In this document: positions 25,744 through 33,825 of the stretch, in pieces
How the letters are laid out: each line of letters begins with the position of its first letter
Numbering within the stretch: the stretch's first letter is position 1
DNA from: Pseudomonadota bacterium
GTDB taxonomy: Bacteria > Pseudomonadota > Alphaproteobacteria > Caulobacterales > Caulobacteraceae
Length of the DNA: 64,000 nt
Assembly: GCA_018241995.1 (NCBI GenBank)
Contig: JAFECT010000001.1
Span: forward strand, 1 to 64,000
Direction: 5' to 3'
Notes under the pieces: model-generated
Told to the model about the DNA's origin: nothing
The model's database searches: none
What the model saw: only the letters and a program-made list of their open reading frames with translations
Program-made: the position numbers and the translations under genes

Positions 25744-26687
25744 AGGACGTCGCCGTCCTGATCCCGACCTTGCGCCGGCCCGACAGCCTGACCCGCGCCC
25801 TGCGCTCGGTCTTCGCCCAGGCCCAGGTCGCCGAGCGCCTGCTTGAAGTCGTGGTGATCGACAACGATCCGAACGGCTCCGCCAAGTTCGCCGTCGGCGC
25901 GCTAGAGCGCGAATGCCCGGTCCCGCTGATCTACGTGCATGAAGAGACGCCCGGCGTCGCCACCGCCCGCAATGCGGGGCTCAAGGCCACCGGCGCCGCC
26001 TTCATCGCCTTCCTCGACGATGACGAAGAGGCCACCGAAGCCTGGCTTGCAAGCCTTCTGGAGACCCAGTCGCGCTTCGACGCGGACGCCGTGTTCGGCC
26101 CCATCGCGGGTCTGGCGCCCGACGCGCCGGAGGCCCTGCGCCCCTGGCTGAAGCGTTTCTTCTCGCGCGAGGGGCCGATGCAGTCCGGCCCCATCGACCA
26201 CGGCTACGGCTGCGGCAACAGCCTGCTGAAGCGCGAGACCGTGCTGATCGGCGAGCGCCCCTTCGACGTCCGCCACGACCAGATCGGCGGCGAGGACGAC
26301 GCCCTGTTCTCGGCGCTCCAGGCCAGAGGCGGCCGCTTCGCCTGGGCCGCCGACGCCCTGGTGTTCGAACACGCCCCCGCTCATCGCGCCACCCTCGCCT
26401 ACGCCCTGACCCGCGGCTTCGCCTACGGCCAGGGCCCCAGCCAGACCGCCGCGCGCGAGAGGCGCTGGGGCTCGGTCGCCAAATGGATGGCCGTCGGCGC
26501 CGCCCAGGCCGCGGTCTATGGCCCCCTGGCCGCAATCCAGTGGCTCATGGGCGCCGAAAGCTGCTGGGACACCCTTGACCGCATGGTGCGGGGTCTCGGC
26601 AAGGTATTCTGGACCGAACGCTTCGAGCCCAAGGTCTACGGCCAGGCCGAGGTGGCCCGAAACGCGGCGGCGGAACTGCCGATCTAA
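25740..26687 (+). CDS. hfsL: HfsL-like family 2 glycosyltransferase
   Basis: A 315-residue GT2 enzyme with AVLIPTLRRPDSL at the N-terminus, EVVVIDNDPNG, the donor-site RNAGLKATG, a DDD metal motif in AFLDDDEEA, and GGEDDALFSAL as the probable catalytic-base segment. A C-terminal hydrophobic patch (about 245-265) may bind the membrane. It would add a further sugar to the lipid-linked holdfast repeat unit. In C. crescentus hfsL lies away from the main hfs locus; here a GT2 gene with the same role sits inside it. The symbol is given by position and family, so substrate specificity is inferred. Its stop overlaps the convergent hfsC stop. Confidence 0.68.
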   Translation: MKDVAVLIPTLRRPDSLTRALRSVFAQAQVAERLLEVVVIDNDPNGSAKFAVGALERECPVPLIYVHEETPGVATARNAGLKATGAAFIAFLDDDEEATEAWLASLLETQSRFDADAVFGPIAGLAPDAPEALRPWLKRFFSREGPMQSGPIDHGYGCGNSLLKRETVLIGERPFDVRHDQIGGEDDALFSALQARGGRFAWAADALVFEHAPAHRATLAYALTRGFAYGQGPSQTAARERRWGSVAKWMAVGAAQAAVYGPLAAIQWLMGAESCWDTLDRMVRGLGKVFWTERFEPKVYGQAEVARNAAAELPI

Positions 26688-27985
26688 GCTTCGGCGGGCT
26701 CGTCCCGATCCCCAATGGCCAGCTTCACCGCAAACGCCACGAACAGCACCCAGCGGATGTCGTTCCAGATCAGAGTGATGCTCTCGGTCAGGCTGATCAG
26801 GCTGTAGACGGCGATGAACGGCAGGGCGAGGTAGGCGCCACGCCGGGTGAAGACCGCCACCGCCCCGCGCGTCCAGGTCTCCAGGAAATACAGCGCCCAG
26901 GTCACGAGGCCCACACGGCCCAGGTTCAAGGTCATCTCCACCCAGCTGGAGTGGGCGTGGTGGGCGCGGAACCCCCCGTCGCGGGTGATCTTGGCCAGGG
27001 GCGCCCAGGGGTCCGGATTGTCCCAGATGGCGCCGTAGCCGAAGCCGAACCACGGATGGGTCTTGGCTTGCCTCAGCGCGCTTTCCCACAGCTTGGTGCG
27101 CCCGGTCAGGGTCGCGTCCTTGCCCAGCGCATCCAGCACCAGGTGCGGCGCGAACAGCATCACCGCGGCGGCCACGCCGACCGTGACCAGGGCCAGCCAG
27201 ACCATGACCACGCCCATCACCGGCCCGCGCCTGGCCAGCCAGACGAAGCCGAAGGCCGCCAGGCCCAGCATCAGCGCCACCAGCGAGGTCTTGGACGTCG
27301 ACAGCAGGACCAGCCCCAGCGCCAGCACGGCGAACCCGGCCCAGAGCCAGCGCCGTCGCTGGTCCAGCATGGCCGCGCCCGCGAACAGCGAGCAGCCCAT
27401 GGCCATGTTGCCGCCGAGCGCATTCTTCTCGGCCCAAAGCCCTCGCCAGGCGCCCGGGAACAGGGTCGCCATCCGCCCCAGCGACGGGATGAAGGCCCCG
27501 GCGATGTAGGACAGCACCACCAGGCTCGCGAAGGTGATCGCAATGACCAGCGCCAGCCTGCGCCAATCGAACCGCGCCGCCAGGACCACCCCCGCCAGCG
27601 TGGTCAGCACCAGCGCAATGCCGCGGCGCATGGTCGTCGACGGATCGACCGACCACAGCATCGAACAGACCGCCAGGCCCACCAGCGCCACCAGCAGCGG
27701 CGACTTCAACAGGGCCACGGCCGTGCGCCCGAACGCCCCCCAGAGCAGCGCCAGCCCCGCGACATAGCTGGGGTAGTAGAGCGCGCGGACCAGGCCGTTG
27801 GACTCCGCGCCCACCGCCTTTTCGCCGTCACCGACCAGGGGCGTGACCCAGGCCTGGGCGAACATGAAGAGCATGAAGACGGCGAGCCCCAGCGCCCACC
27901 ACTCGGCGCGCGACGCGGAGCCAGACGTGGAAGCCATCGCCGGCCGCGGCGCAGGGTGGCCCGGCGCGAAAGGCAGGATGGTCAC
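26684..27985 (-). CDS. hfsC: HfsC: holdfast polysaccharide polymerase (Wzy-like)
   Basis: A 433-residue integral membrane protein of the Wzy/O-antigen ligase fold, with about eleven helices and the periplasmic loop motif HPWFGFGYGAIW (residues near 315) followed by HAHSSWVEMTLNLG, typical of O-antigen ligase-like polymerases. It would join flipped holdfast repeat units. A GTG start at 27985 overlaps the hfsB stop (GTGA), implying coupling; an ATG at 27937 is the alternative. It is transcribed with hfsB and hfsA and converges on hfsL with overlapping stops. HfsC or HfsI both fit; HfsC is favoured by gene order next to hfsB and hfsA. Confidence 0.85.
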   Translation of the reverse strand: MTILPFAPGHPAPRPAMASTSGSASRAEWWALGLAVFMLFMFAQAWVTPLVGDGEKAVGAESNGLVRALYYPSYVAGLALLWGAFGRTAVALLKSPLLVALVGLAVCSMLWSVDPSTTMRRGIALVLTTLAGVVLAARFDWRRLALVIAITFASLVVLSYIAGAFIPSLGRMATLFPGAWRGLWAEKNALGGNMAMGCSLFAGAAMLDQRRRWLWAGFAVLALGLVLLSTSKTSLVALMLGLAAFGFVWLARRGPVMGVVMVWLALVTVGVAAAVMLFAPHLVLDALGKDATLTGRTKLWESALRQAKTHPWFGFGYGAIWDNPDPWAPLAKITRDGGFRAHHAHSSWVEMTLNLGRVGLVTWALYFLETWTRGAVAVFTRRGAYLALPFIAVYSLISLTESITLIWNDIRWVLFVAFAVKLAIGDRDEPAEA

Positions 27986-28683
27986 GACACCAGTCGCTTC
28001 AGGAACTTCGGCGTCTTCACCCGCGTGCGGTTCAGCACCAGGCCCGCGACCCGGCCGCCCGCGGCGTCGATGCGGTCGCGCAGATCCGCCACCGCGCCGG
28101 CCTCGGTCTCGTCCGCCGCCAGCACCAGCACGGTCAGGTCGGCGTAGGGCGCCAGCTGCATCGCCGTGTCGGAGCGGTCGGCCGCCGGCGCGTCGATCAC
28201 CACGTGGTCGGCATAGCGGCGCAGCGCATCCCAATAGGCGCCCGACGGCGCGATCTCGGCCCGCTGGCCGCCGATCATGTCGAGCCTCAGCCGGGTGATC
28301 CACAGCCGCGCATCCATCGCCGGGCGCGCGGCCAGCAGGTTGGCGTCGCCGATGGGCCGGCCCTCGCGGTCGCGCACCGGCGGGCGGAAGCCGAAGAAGA
28401 TCGAACCGTCGGGTGAGGCGCCCGCCGCACGGCCCAGCCGTCCGAACCGCTCCGGCTCGGCGTTCACGGCGGCCATCTGGCTCTGATCGTCGAGGTCGGC
28501 GTCCACCAGCCACACCGGCCGGCGCGCGCGCCCCGCGGCCAGGCGCGCGAACTCCCGCGCCACGGTGGACGTCCCCTCGCCCGTCGAGGCCGAGACGAAC
28601 TGCACCACCCGCCCGCGGTCGAGCGGCGCCGGGCCCAGCGCGGACCACAGGCTCGCCATCTCTACGGTGAGATCGACCATCAC
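27982..28683 (-). CDS. hfsB: HfsB: tyrosine-kinase-like chain-length partner
   Basis: A 233-residue P-loop ATPase-like protein of the capsular exopolysaccharide (BY-kinase) family. The P-loop region reads SASTGEGTSTVAREFA, with threonine where the Walker A lysine (GxGKS/T) is usual, while VWLVDADLDDQ matches Walker A' and VVIDAPA matches Walker B. It lacks a tyrosine-rich tail, so it is probably a regulatory partner of HfsA rather than an active kinase. The frame opens GTG-ATG (28683/28680); either may start it. It lies between hfsA and hfsC on the same strand and probably forms one operon with them. Confidence 0.82.
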   Translation of the reverse strand: MMVDLTVEMASLWSALGPAPLDRGRVVQFVSASTGEGTSTVAREFARLAAGRARRPVWLVDADLDDQSQMAAVNAEPERFGRLGRAAGASPDGSIFFGFRPPVRDREGRPIGDANLLAARPAMDARLWITRLRLDMIGGQRAEIAPSGAYWDALRRYADHVVIDAPAADRSDTAMQLAPYADLTVLVLAADETEAGAVADLRDRIDAAGGRVAGLVLNRTRVKTPKFLKRLVS

Positions 28684-28741
28684 TCGAATCGCTGCGACCG
28701 CATCACGCCAACAGGTACCACGACAACGCGTAACGGCCCCG

Positions 28742-30268
28742 TCAGGTCTTGAGCGGAGCCGTGGCCAGGACAGGAAGCTCCAGCGTGCGTTCTGCGGCGG
28801 AGGCGGTGGCGACGCCCTTGCGAGTGAACACCCGCGCCAGGCCCGCGCACACGGCGGTGAACAGGGCGAACAGCAGGGCCAGGCCGAAGACGATCTTCTT
28901 CAGGCTCTTGCCGTCGGCCGGCGGTTGCGCCCGCTCGATGACGCGGATGTTGTCATCGCCCGCCTTGCCCAGCTCGTGGGCGGCGCGGTTCTCGGCGGCG
29001 CGGGTGGCGAAGTTCTTGACGTTGGACTGCAACACGTCGCGCTCGACCGCCAGGCTCTGGTACTGCGACTCCAGCCCCGTCAGGCGCATCTGGCGTGCCT
29101 GCACCTGGGCCAGCTGGCGGTTCAGTTCGTCGCGCCGCTCGGCCAGGGCGCCGGCTTGGGCCTCCAAGGTGATGCGGCTGGTTTCCAGGGTCTGGCGCAC
29201 GGGATTGGCCCCCAGCCGCCGGTCCTTCTCGCCCACCCCGTGGCCGGAGTTCACCATGGCCTGCAGCCGCGCGATCTGGGCGTCGATGTCCTTCACCGGC
29301 TGGGCGTCTGGCAGGTAGCGCGCGAGCAGGTTCTGGCGGTCGGTCTGCAGCTTCAGCAGCTGCTGCGGCGCGGACAGGTCCAGGTCGCGCTGGATCTCGA
29401 TCTCGCCCGGCGCCTCGCCGATGCGCGCCTTCAGCGCGGCCAGCTGGCCCTGGGTCTCGCGCAGCTGCGCCTCGGCCTTGTACTTCTCGTCGAAGATCGA
29501 CTGATAGGTCGCCGCCAGGGCCGCCTTCTCGCTGGCGAAGTCGCCCACCCCGTTGCGCTGCAGGAAGTCCTCATAGGCCGCGTCGGCCGACTTCAGCCGC
29601 TCCTCGAACGCCGCCTTCTCGCGCTGCAGGGCCGGGGTGGCCACGTCGCTGAACACCTCGCGGCGGTACTGCAGATAGCTCGAGACCAGGGTGTTCAGGA
29701 TCAGGGCCGCGGCGTCCGGGTCGCGATGCTTGAAGTCCACCCGCACCACGTTCGATTCCGGGGCGGTCGACACCGTCAGTCCCTGCTGCAGCACCTTCAG
29801 CGCCGCCCCTTCGATTTGGCGCCGCTTGTCGGCGTCGGCGCCGTTCCAGGCTTCAGCCAGCTTGGGATCGACCACCTTCAGGCCCACGGTCTGGATGACA
29901 CGGCGCTTCAATTCGTCGCTGCCGATGATCTCGGCCTCGGACTGCACCACCTCGTCCTTCTGCGGCGCCACGCCCGCCCCGGCGTCGCCGACCTTGGGCC
30001 GGTAGACGTATTCGGGGGCCAGGTTGATCACCAGGCTGGAATGCGCCGCATAGGTCTTGGGCAGGCTGAGCGCGAAGGCCAGGCCGGCCAGGAACACCAG
30101 GGCGAAGGCCAGGACCATGGTCAGCCGCTCGCGCCACAGCAGGGCCGCGATGTCGCCCGCCGAATAGCGCAGCCTGACCGTGCGCGCCTCGGCCTCGGGA
30201 TAGCCGCGAGCGGACGCGCGCGAAGGCGCGCCGCCTGTGCCGCCCGTCCAGCCGTACCGATCGCGCAT
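28742..30268 (-). CDS. hfsA: HfsA: Wzz/Wzc-like holdfast chain-length and export protein
   Basis: A 508-residue polysaccharide co-polymerase with a cytoplasmic start, a first transmembrane helix at about residues 50-69 (TMVLAFALVFLAGLAFALSL), a long periplasmic region with coiled-coil stretches (about 150-430), and a second helix near 463-485 (KIVFGLALLFALFTAVCAGL). It has no kinase domain of its own; HfsB, encoded next, plays that part. In holdfast synthesis it links the inner-membrane machinery to the outer-membrane channel HfsD. ATG 30268 begins a basic N-terminus. It is divergent from hfsD across a 119-base region with a CtrA-like site. Confidence 0.88.
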   Translation of the reverse strand: MRDRYGWTGGTGGAPSRASARGYPEAEARTVRLRYSAGDIAALLWRERLTMVLAFALVFLAGLAFALSLPKTYAAHSSLVINLAPEYVYRPKVGDAGAGVAPQKDEVVQSEAEIIGSDELKRRVIQTVGLKVVDPKLAEAWNGADADKRRQIEGAALKVLQQGLTVSTAPESNVVRVDFKHRDPDAAALILNTLVSSYLQYRREVFSDVATPALQREKAAFEERLKSADAAYEDFLQRNGVGDFASEKAALAATYQSIFDEKYKAEAQLRETQGQLAALKARIGEAPGEIEIQRDLDLSAPQQLLKLQTDRQNLLARYLPDAQPVKDIDAQIARLQAMVNSGHGVGEKDRRLGANPVRQTLETSRITLEAQAGALAERRDELNRQLAQVQARQMRLTGLESQYQSLAVERDVLQSNVKNFATRAAENRAAHELGKAGDDNIRVIERAQPPADGKSLKKIVFGLALLFALFTAVCAGLARVFTRKGVATASAAERTLELPVLATAPLKT

Positions 30269-30321
30269 GCGAATCCCGAGGGTGAGAAACCTTAACGAGG
30301 CGCACGTTGCGGGCGTCGCCG

Positions 30322-30336
30322 TTAACCAGTCGTTAC
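30322..30336. promoter_or_regulatory. CtrA-like box between hfsA and hfsD
   Basis: TTAA (30322-30325), seven bases, then TTAC (30333-30336) is one base from the CtrA consensus TTAA-N7-TTAA. It lies in the 119-base gap between divergent holdfast export genes. Cell-cycle control of holdfast genes is known in Caulobacter; binding here is inferred. Confidence 0.45.
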
Positions 30337-30387
30337 GCCTTGCTGATCAAGGCTCCGATCACACTGATAGGACTCAGGTTTCGAGGC

Positions 30388-31110
30388 ATGCGGCTCGACC
30401 CAAACCGGCGCATCCTGATCCTGACCGCGACCCTGCTCGCGGCGGCGGGACCGGCCATGGCCGGCGGAGCGTTCGGCCTCGGTGCGCGGCCCCGCGATTT
30501 CGCCGACATCTCCTACGCCACCTGGACCGACGACGAGCCGGGCTATCGCCTCTATCCCGGCGACCAGATCGAGGTGGCGACGCCGACCGCGCCGGAGCTG
30601 ACCCGCGTCCTGACCGTGGGCCCCGACGGGCGCATCTCCCTGCCCCTGATCGGCTCGGTGATGGCGGCCGACCGCGCCCTGCCGGAGCTGGAGATGGTGC
30701 TGTCGCAGGCCTACGCCACCCAGCTGGTGCGGCCGGACGTGGAAGTGACGCTCAAGCAGGCGGCGCCGATGAAGGTGCTGGTGGGCGGCGAGGTGAACAC
30801 GCCGGGCTGGGTCGAGATGAGCGGCGACCTGGATTCGCTGCAAGCGGTCATGGCCGCGGGCGGGCCCAAGGGCTCGGCCAAGCTCGGTCAGGTGGTGATC
30901 ATCCGCCGCGGCCCCGGCGGTCATCTGATGCGGCGCACGGTCGACCTCTCCAGAGGCCTGCGCCAGCCCGGGCGCTCGGACCTCGTGCCGCTGCGCCGCT
31001 TCGATATCGTCTATGTGCCGCGCTCGGGCCTGGCCGAGGCGGACGTCTACATGGGCCAGATCAGGGACCTGCTGCCCTTCAGCTTCAGCTACGCGCCGCC
31101 GGTCAGATAG
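30388..31110 (+). CDS. hfsD: HfsD: outer-membrane holdfast export protein (Wza-like)
   Basis: A 240-residue polysaccharide export protein with a signal peptide (RRILILTATLLAAAGPAMAGG). It has the Poly_export segment GYRLYPGDQIEVATPT, the following VGPDGRISLPLIGSV, and an SLBB-like KVLVGGEVNTPGWVEM domain. It is shorter than Wza and lacks its C-terminal barrel helix, as is usual for HfsD. It would form the outer-membrane exit for holdfast polysaccharide. ATG 30388 is chosen because the signal peptide starts there; the frame is open to 30307, with no homology. It is divergent from hfsA. Confidence 0.88.
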   Translation: MRLDPNRRILILTATLLAAAGPAMAGGAFGLGARPRDFADISYATWTDDEPGYRLYPGDQIEVATPTAPELTRVLTVGPDGRISLPLIGSVMAADRALPELEMVLSQAYATQLVRPDVEVTLKQAAPMKVLVGGEVNTPGWVEMSGDLDSLQAVMAAGGPKGSAKLGQVVIIRRGPGGHLMRRTVDLSRGLRQPGRSDLVPLRRFDIVYVPRSGLAEADVYMGQIRDLLPFSFSYAPPVR

Positions 31111-31145
31111 CTTCCGCTACCTCCCCCAGCGGGCGCGCCTGATGC

Positions 31146-31445
31146 TCAGGCGCGCAGGGCCGTCGTGCCCTGGTCCAGCCAGCGCCGGGCGGCGCGTTGG
31201 GCTTCGGCGACGTCTTCGCGTTCCATTTCCTGGCTCAGCTCGCGACGGTAGACGGTCGCTTCCATCGAACCCTTCATCGAGGCCAGGTTGAACAGCATGT
31301 GGGCCGAGACCAGGTCCACGGGCGCGCCGCCCTGGCCGGTCGAATACATCATGCCCAGCTTGAACAGCTCATCGCCCGACATGTCCGGCGTCGGCAGCGG
31401 AATGGTTTCCTGGACAGCGTCGATATGGTCTTGCACGGCGATCAT
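31146..31445 (-). CDS. Short Sel1-like repeat protein
   Basis: A 99-residue protein whose middle, DELFKLGMMYSTGQGG and DLVSAHMLFNLASMKGSMEA, matches two Sel1-like (TPR-related) helical hairpins, followed by a charged helix (EMEREDVAEAQRAARRWLDQ). Sel1 proteins usually scaffold other proteins. No signal peptide is seen. ATG 31445 has an AAGGGGA site in good position. It follows hfsD convergently and could be linked to envelope or cell-cycle processes, but nothing in the sequence shows this. An AT-rich upstream region probably contains its promoter. Confidence 0.78.
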   Translation of the reverse strand: MIAVQDHIDAVQETIPLPTPDMSGDELFKLGMMYSTGQGGAPVDLVSAHMLFNLASMKGSMEATVYRRELSQEMEREDVAEAQRAARRWLDQGTTALRA

Positions 31446-31504
31446 CGGTCTTCTTCCCCTTGCGACCGCTCTCTTCTGGAGCGGCCTCCATCAATCTTCG
31501 ACGT

Positions 31505-31640
31505 AAGGAAAGCGCCGGTCGCGTGAAGTTAAAGTTAATCGCGAAATTCAGCACGAATTTTTTGTGTAAACTACAAATGAATACTCCAAACGCCTTTAAA
31601 CAATACGCAACTCGGCGGTAACGCCCGATTCAAAACTCTT
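31505..31640. other. AT-rich island upstream of the Sel1-like gene
   Basis: This stretch is far lower in GC than its surroundings, with runs such as TTAAAGTTAAT, AATTTTTTGTG and TTTAAACAATA. It carries no gene and probably contains the minus-strand promoter of the Sel1-like gene and binding sites for nucleoid or cell-cycle regulators. No exact CtrA box (TTAA-N7-TTAA) was found in it. Confidence 0.45.
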
Positions 31641-31649
31641 GCGCTGGGG

Positions 31650-32381
31650 TTAACCGGCCTTGCGCGCCCGTTGGCCGAACAGGAGGGCTCGTGCGGCCTC
31701 CGCCTCCTTGCCGGACGCGGCCAGATTGCGCCTGAGCTCCTGACCCACCACCGCGCCCGCCTTCACCGCCGGGCGCTCGCCCATGCGCGCGTACCAGGCC
31801 TTCACGTTCGGAAACTCCTCCAGATCCTGGCCCTGCGCCTTCCACGGCGTGATCCAGGGCCAGATGGCCATGTCGGCGATGGAATAGTCGCCGGCCACCC
31901 AGTCGCCCCCCTTCAGTTGCGTATCCAGCACGCCGTAGAGCCGGTTGACCTCGTTGGTGTAGCGCGCGGCTCCATAGGCGATCTGGCGCTGGTCCCGGAT
32001 CATCGTCGGCGCATAGCCACGGAAGTGATGCGCTTGGCCGGCCATGGGGCCCAAGCCCGCCATCTGCCAGAACAGCCACTGATCGACCTCGACCCGCGCC
32101 CGCTCGTCACTGGGATAGAACTTGCCGGTCTTGCGGCCGAGGTATTGCAGGATCGCGCCGGACTCGAAAACCGAGATCGGCTGGCCGCCAGGCCCGTCCG
32201 GATCGACGATGGCGGGCATGCGGTTGTTGGGGCTGATCGCCAGGAACTCGGGCGTGAACTGCTCGCCCGCGCCGATGTTCACCGGCCTGACCTCGTAGGG
32301 CAGGCCCATCTCCTCCAGCGCGATGGCGATCTTGTAGCCGTTGGGCGTGGGCCAGTACCAGAGCTGGATCGGGTGGGTCAT
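31650..32381 (-). CDS. Glutathione S-transferase, YfcG/Ure2p-like
   Basis: A 243-residue soluble GST. The N-terminal thioredoxin-like domain (1 to about 88) has WPTPNGYKIAIALEEMGLPY and the glutathione-binding ESGAILQYL; the C-terminal helical domain has VAGDYSIADMAIWPW, the conserved N-capping box of this group. NGYK at the active site is characteristic of YfcG/Ure2p-type enzymes, which act as glutathione-dependent disulfide-bond reductases and in peroxide metabolism. It stands alone between the Sel1-like gene and a gap with a terminator. Assignment to the subfamily is confident; the physiological substrate is not known. Confidence 0.88.
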   Translation of the reverse strand: MTHPIQLWYWPTPNGYKIAIALEEMGLPYEVRPVNIGAGEQFTPEFLAISPNNRMPAIVDPDGPGGQPISVFESGAILQYLGRKTGKFYPSDERARVEVDQWLFWQMAGLGPMAGQAHHFRGYAPTMIRDQRQIAYGAARYTNEVNRLYGVLDTQLKGGDWVAGDYSIADMAIWPWITPWKAQGQDLEEFPNVKAWYARMGERPAVKAGAVVGQELRRNLAASGKEAEAARALLFGQRARKAG

Positions 32382-32726
32382 GGAGGGCTCCTTGGGCGCG
32401 CCGGGCCGCGCCTGTCAGGCAGATGGCGCGCGCGCCTCGGCGGAGCAAGCCGGGCCGCGGCGAGGATTTCTCAAGGCTGGGTTCAGTCGCACTGAGCGCA
32501 GCACCGGCCTTATTTTGGACGCGGTTCGAAATCTCTATGTCGGCCGTAAACGTTGGAACACCTTGCGCCCCGCGGCTTTTGTCGCGGGGTTTTTTCTTGC
32601 GCGACGCGTCGGCGATAACATCGGCGCCATTGCATTAACCGTTCAGGTTCGGTTCAGATCGGGCACGTCAGGGTCGGGACAATTGGGCGAGGATGGGCTC
32701 GCTCACCAAGTTCAGGAGAGACTCGC
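32382..32726. other. 345-base gap with an intrinsic terminator and no gene
   Basis: No protein gene is credible here. A forward intrinsic terminator lies at 32568-32595, 130 bases before the RcnB-type gene and with no gene in front of it, so this gap probably encodes a small RNA or an attenuated leader. A GGAAC at 32555 followed after 16 bases by CTTT is a weak stress-promoter look-alike. Confidence 0.5.
32568..32595 (+). terminator. Orphan intrinsic terminator
   Basis: A seven-base GC stem (CCCCGCG, 32568-32574, with CGCGGGG, 32583-32589), an eight-base loop, and six thymines at 32590-32595. No gene lies upstream on this strand in the gap. Confidence 0.8.
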
Positions 32727-33797
32727 GTGACAATGAAACGTGCCTTGCTCGCGGCCTCGCTGGTCGCCTGTGTCGGGTGGCCTGTCACCTCGATGGCGCA
32801 ATCCCCTCCCCCGCCTCCTCCGCCCCCGCATAGCGGCGGCCAGCACGGCGGCGGCGGCGGTGGCGGTCAGCACGGCCAGGGCGGCGGCGGCGGCCAACAT
32901 GGTCAAGGCGGTGGTGGCGGCGGCGGCCAAGGCGGCCAGCACGGCGGCTATGGCGGCGGCCAGGGAGGCGGCGGCAGCGGCCACGGCCCTGGCGGCTATG
33001 GCGGCCCGATGGGCGGCCAAGGCGGTCAGCATAGCCAAGGCGGCTATGGCGGCGGTCAAGGCGGTCAACATGGCCAGGGCGGTTACGGCGGGGGCCAAGG
33101 CGGCCAGCACAGCCAAGGCGGCTATGGCGGCGGCCAAGGCGGTCAACATGGCCAAGGCGGCTATGGTGGCGGCCAGGGCGGTCAGCACGGCCAGGGCGGC
33201 TATGGCGGCGGCCAAGGCGGTCAGCACAGCCAGGGCGGCTATGGCGGCGGCCAAGGCGGTCAACATGGCCAAGGCGGCTATGGTGGCGGCCAGGGCGGTC
33301 AGCACGGCCAGGGCGGCTACGGCGGTGGCCAGGGTGGCCAGCACAGCCAAGGCGGCCAGGGCGGTTTCGGCGGCCAACATGGCGGCCACGGAGACTACGA
33401 CCGCGACCACGACCGCGGTCGCGGCAGACACGACCACGGCCAAGCCCAGAGCTGGCAGCGCAGCCATAACGGCTGGCAGTCGCGCACGGTGTGGCAGCGT
33501 GACCGCAACTGGTGGCGTCACGATCGCCGCTTCCACGGCTACAGCGGGTTCCGGATCGGCTTCTTCTTCGCGCCGGGCTGGGGCTATTACTCGATCCCGC
33601 GCGAGTACTACGGCTACACGTGGGGCGTCGGGCAGTACCTGCCCAACTACTTCTGGCGCTATCAGGTGGCCGACTACTGGAACTACGGCCTGCCTGAGCC
33701 GCCGTACGGCTGCGCCTGGATCTGGCTGAACGGCAACATCGCGCTGGTCGACATGTCAGACGGCTACATCGTCGACATCGTCTACAACGTGTACTGA
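32727..33797 (+). CDS. Secreted RcnB-domain protein with a Gly/Gln/His tandem repeat
   Basis: A 356-residue secreted protein. A signal peptide (KRALLAASLVACVGWPVTSMAQ) is followed by a proline run and a glycine-rich region in which a 13-residue unit GGYGGGQGGQH[S/G]Q repeats eight to nine times (bases about 33022-33357, 39-base period). Residues about 255-356 form an RcnB-type domain with the end motif YQVADYWNYGLPEPPYG, as in nickel/cobalt homeostasis protein RcnB. The histidine-rich repeats could bind metal; this is inference. GTG 32727 follows AGGAGA; an ATG two codons later is equally possible. A perfect terminator follows. Confidence 0.82.
   Translation: MTMKRALLAASLVACVGWPVTSMAQSPPPPPPPPHSGGQHGGGGGGGQHGQGGGGGQHGQGGGGGGGQGGQHGGYGGGQGGGGSGHGPGGYGGPMGGQGGQHSQGGYGGGQGGQHGQGGYGGGQGGQHSQGGYGGGQGGQHGQGGYGGGQGGQHGQGGYGGGQGGQHSQGGYGGGQGGQHGQGGYGGGQGGQHGQGGYGGGQGGQHSQGGQGGFGGQHGGHGDYDRDHDRGRGRHDHGQAQSWQRSHNGWQSRTVWQRDRNWWRHDRRFHGYSGFRIGFFFAPGWGYYSIPREYYGYTWGVGQYLPNYFWRYQVADYWNYGLPEPPYGCAWIWLNGNIALVDMSDGYIVDIVYNVY
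33022..33357 (+). repeat. 39-base tandem repeat in the RcnB-type gene
   Basis: About eight 39-base units encode GGYGGGQGGQH[S/G]Q. The S/G alternation follows a higher-order S-G-G pattern in the second half, suggesting expansion by duplication of three-unit blocks. Confidence 0.85.
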
Positions 33798-33825
33798 GCC
33801 GACAGCCCCAAAGGCTGAAACTGCG

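Noticed and set aside
32521..32545. T-loop-like GGTTCGAA suggesting a tRNA
   Set aside because: The bases on either side cannot form the five-base T stem and no acceptor stem or anticodon arm is present.
32553..32580. GGAAC-N16-CTTT as an EcfG promoter for the RcnB-type gene
   Set aside because: The -10 has a mismatch and lies inside the terminator stem, so productive transcription from it is unlikely.
33022..33357. Regular repeat that might look like a CRISPR array
   Set aside because: The units are contiguous 39-base coding repeats in frame with a signal-peptide protein, without unique spacers.
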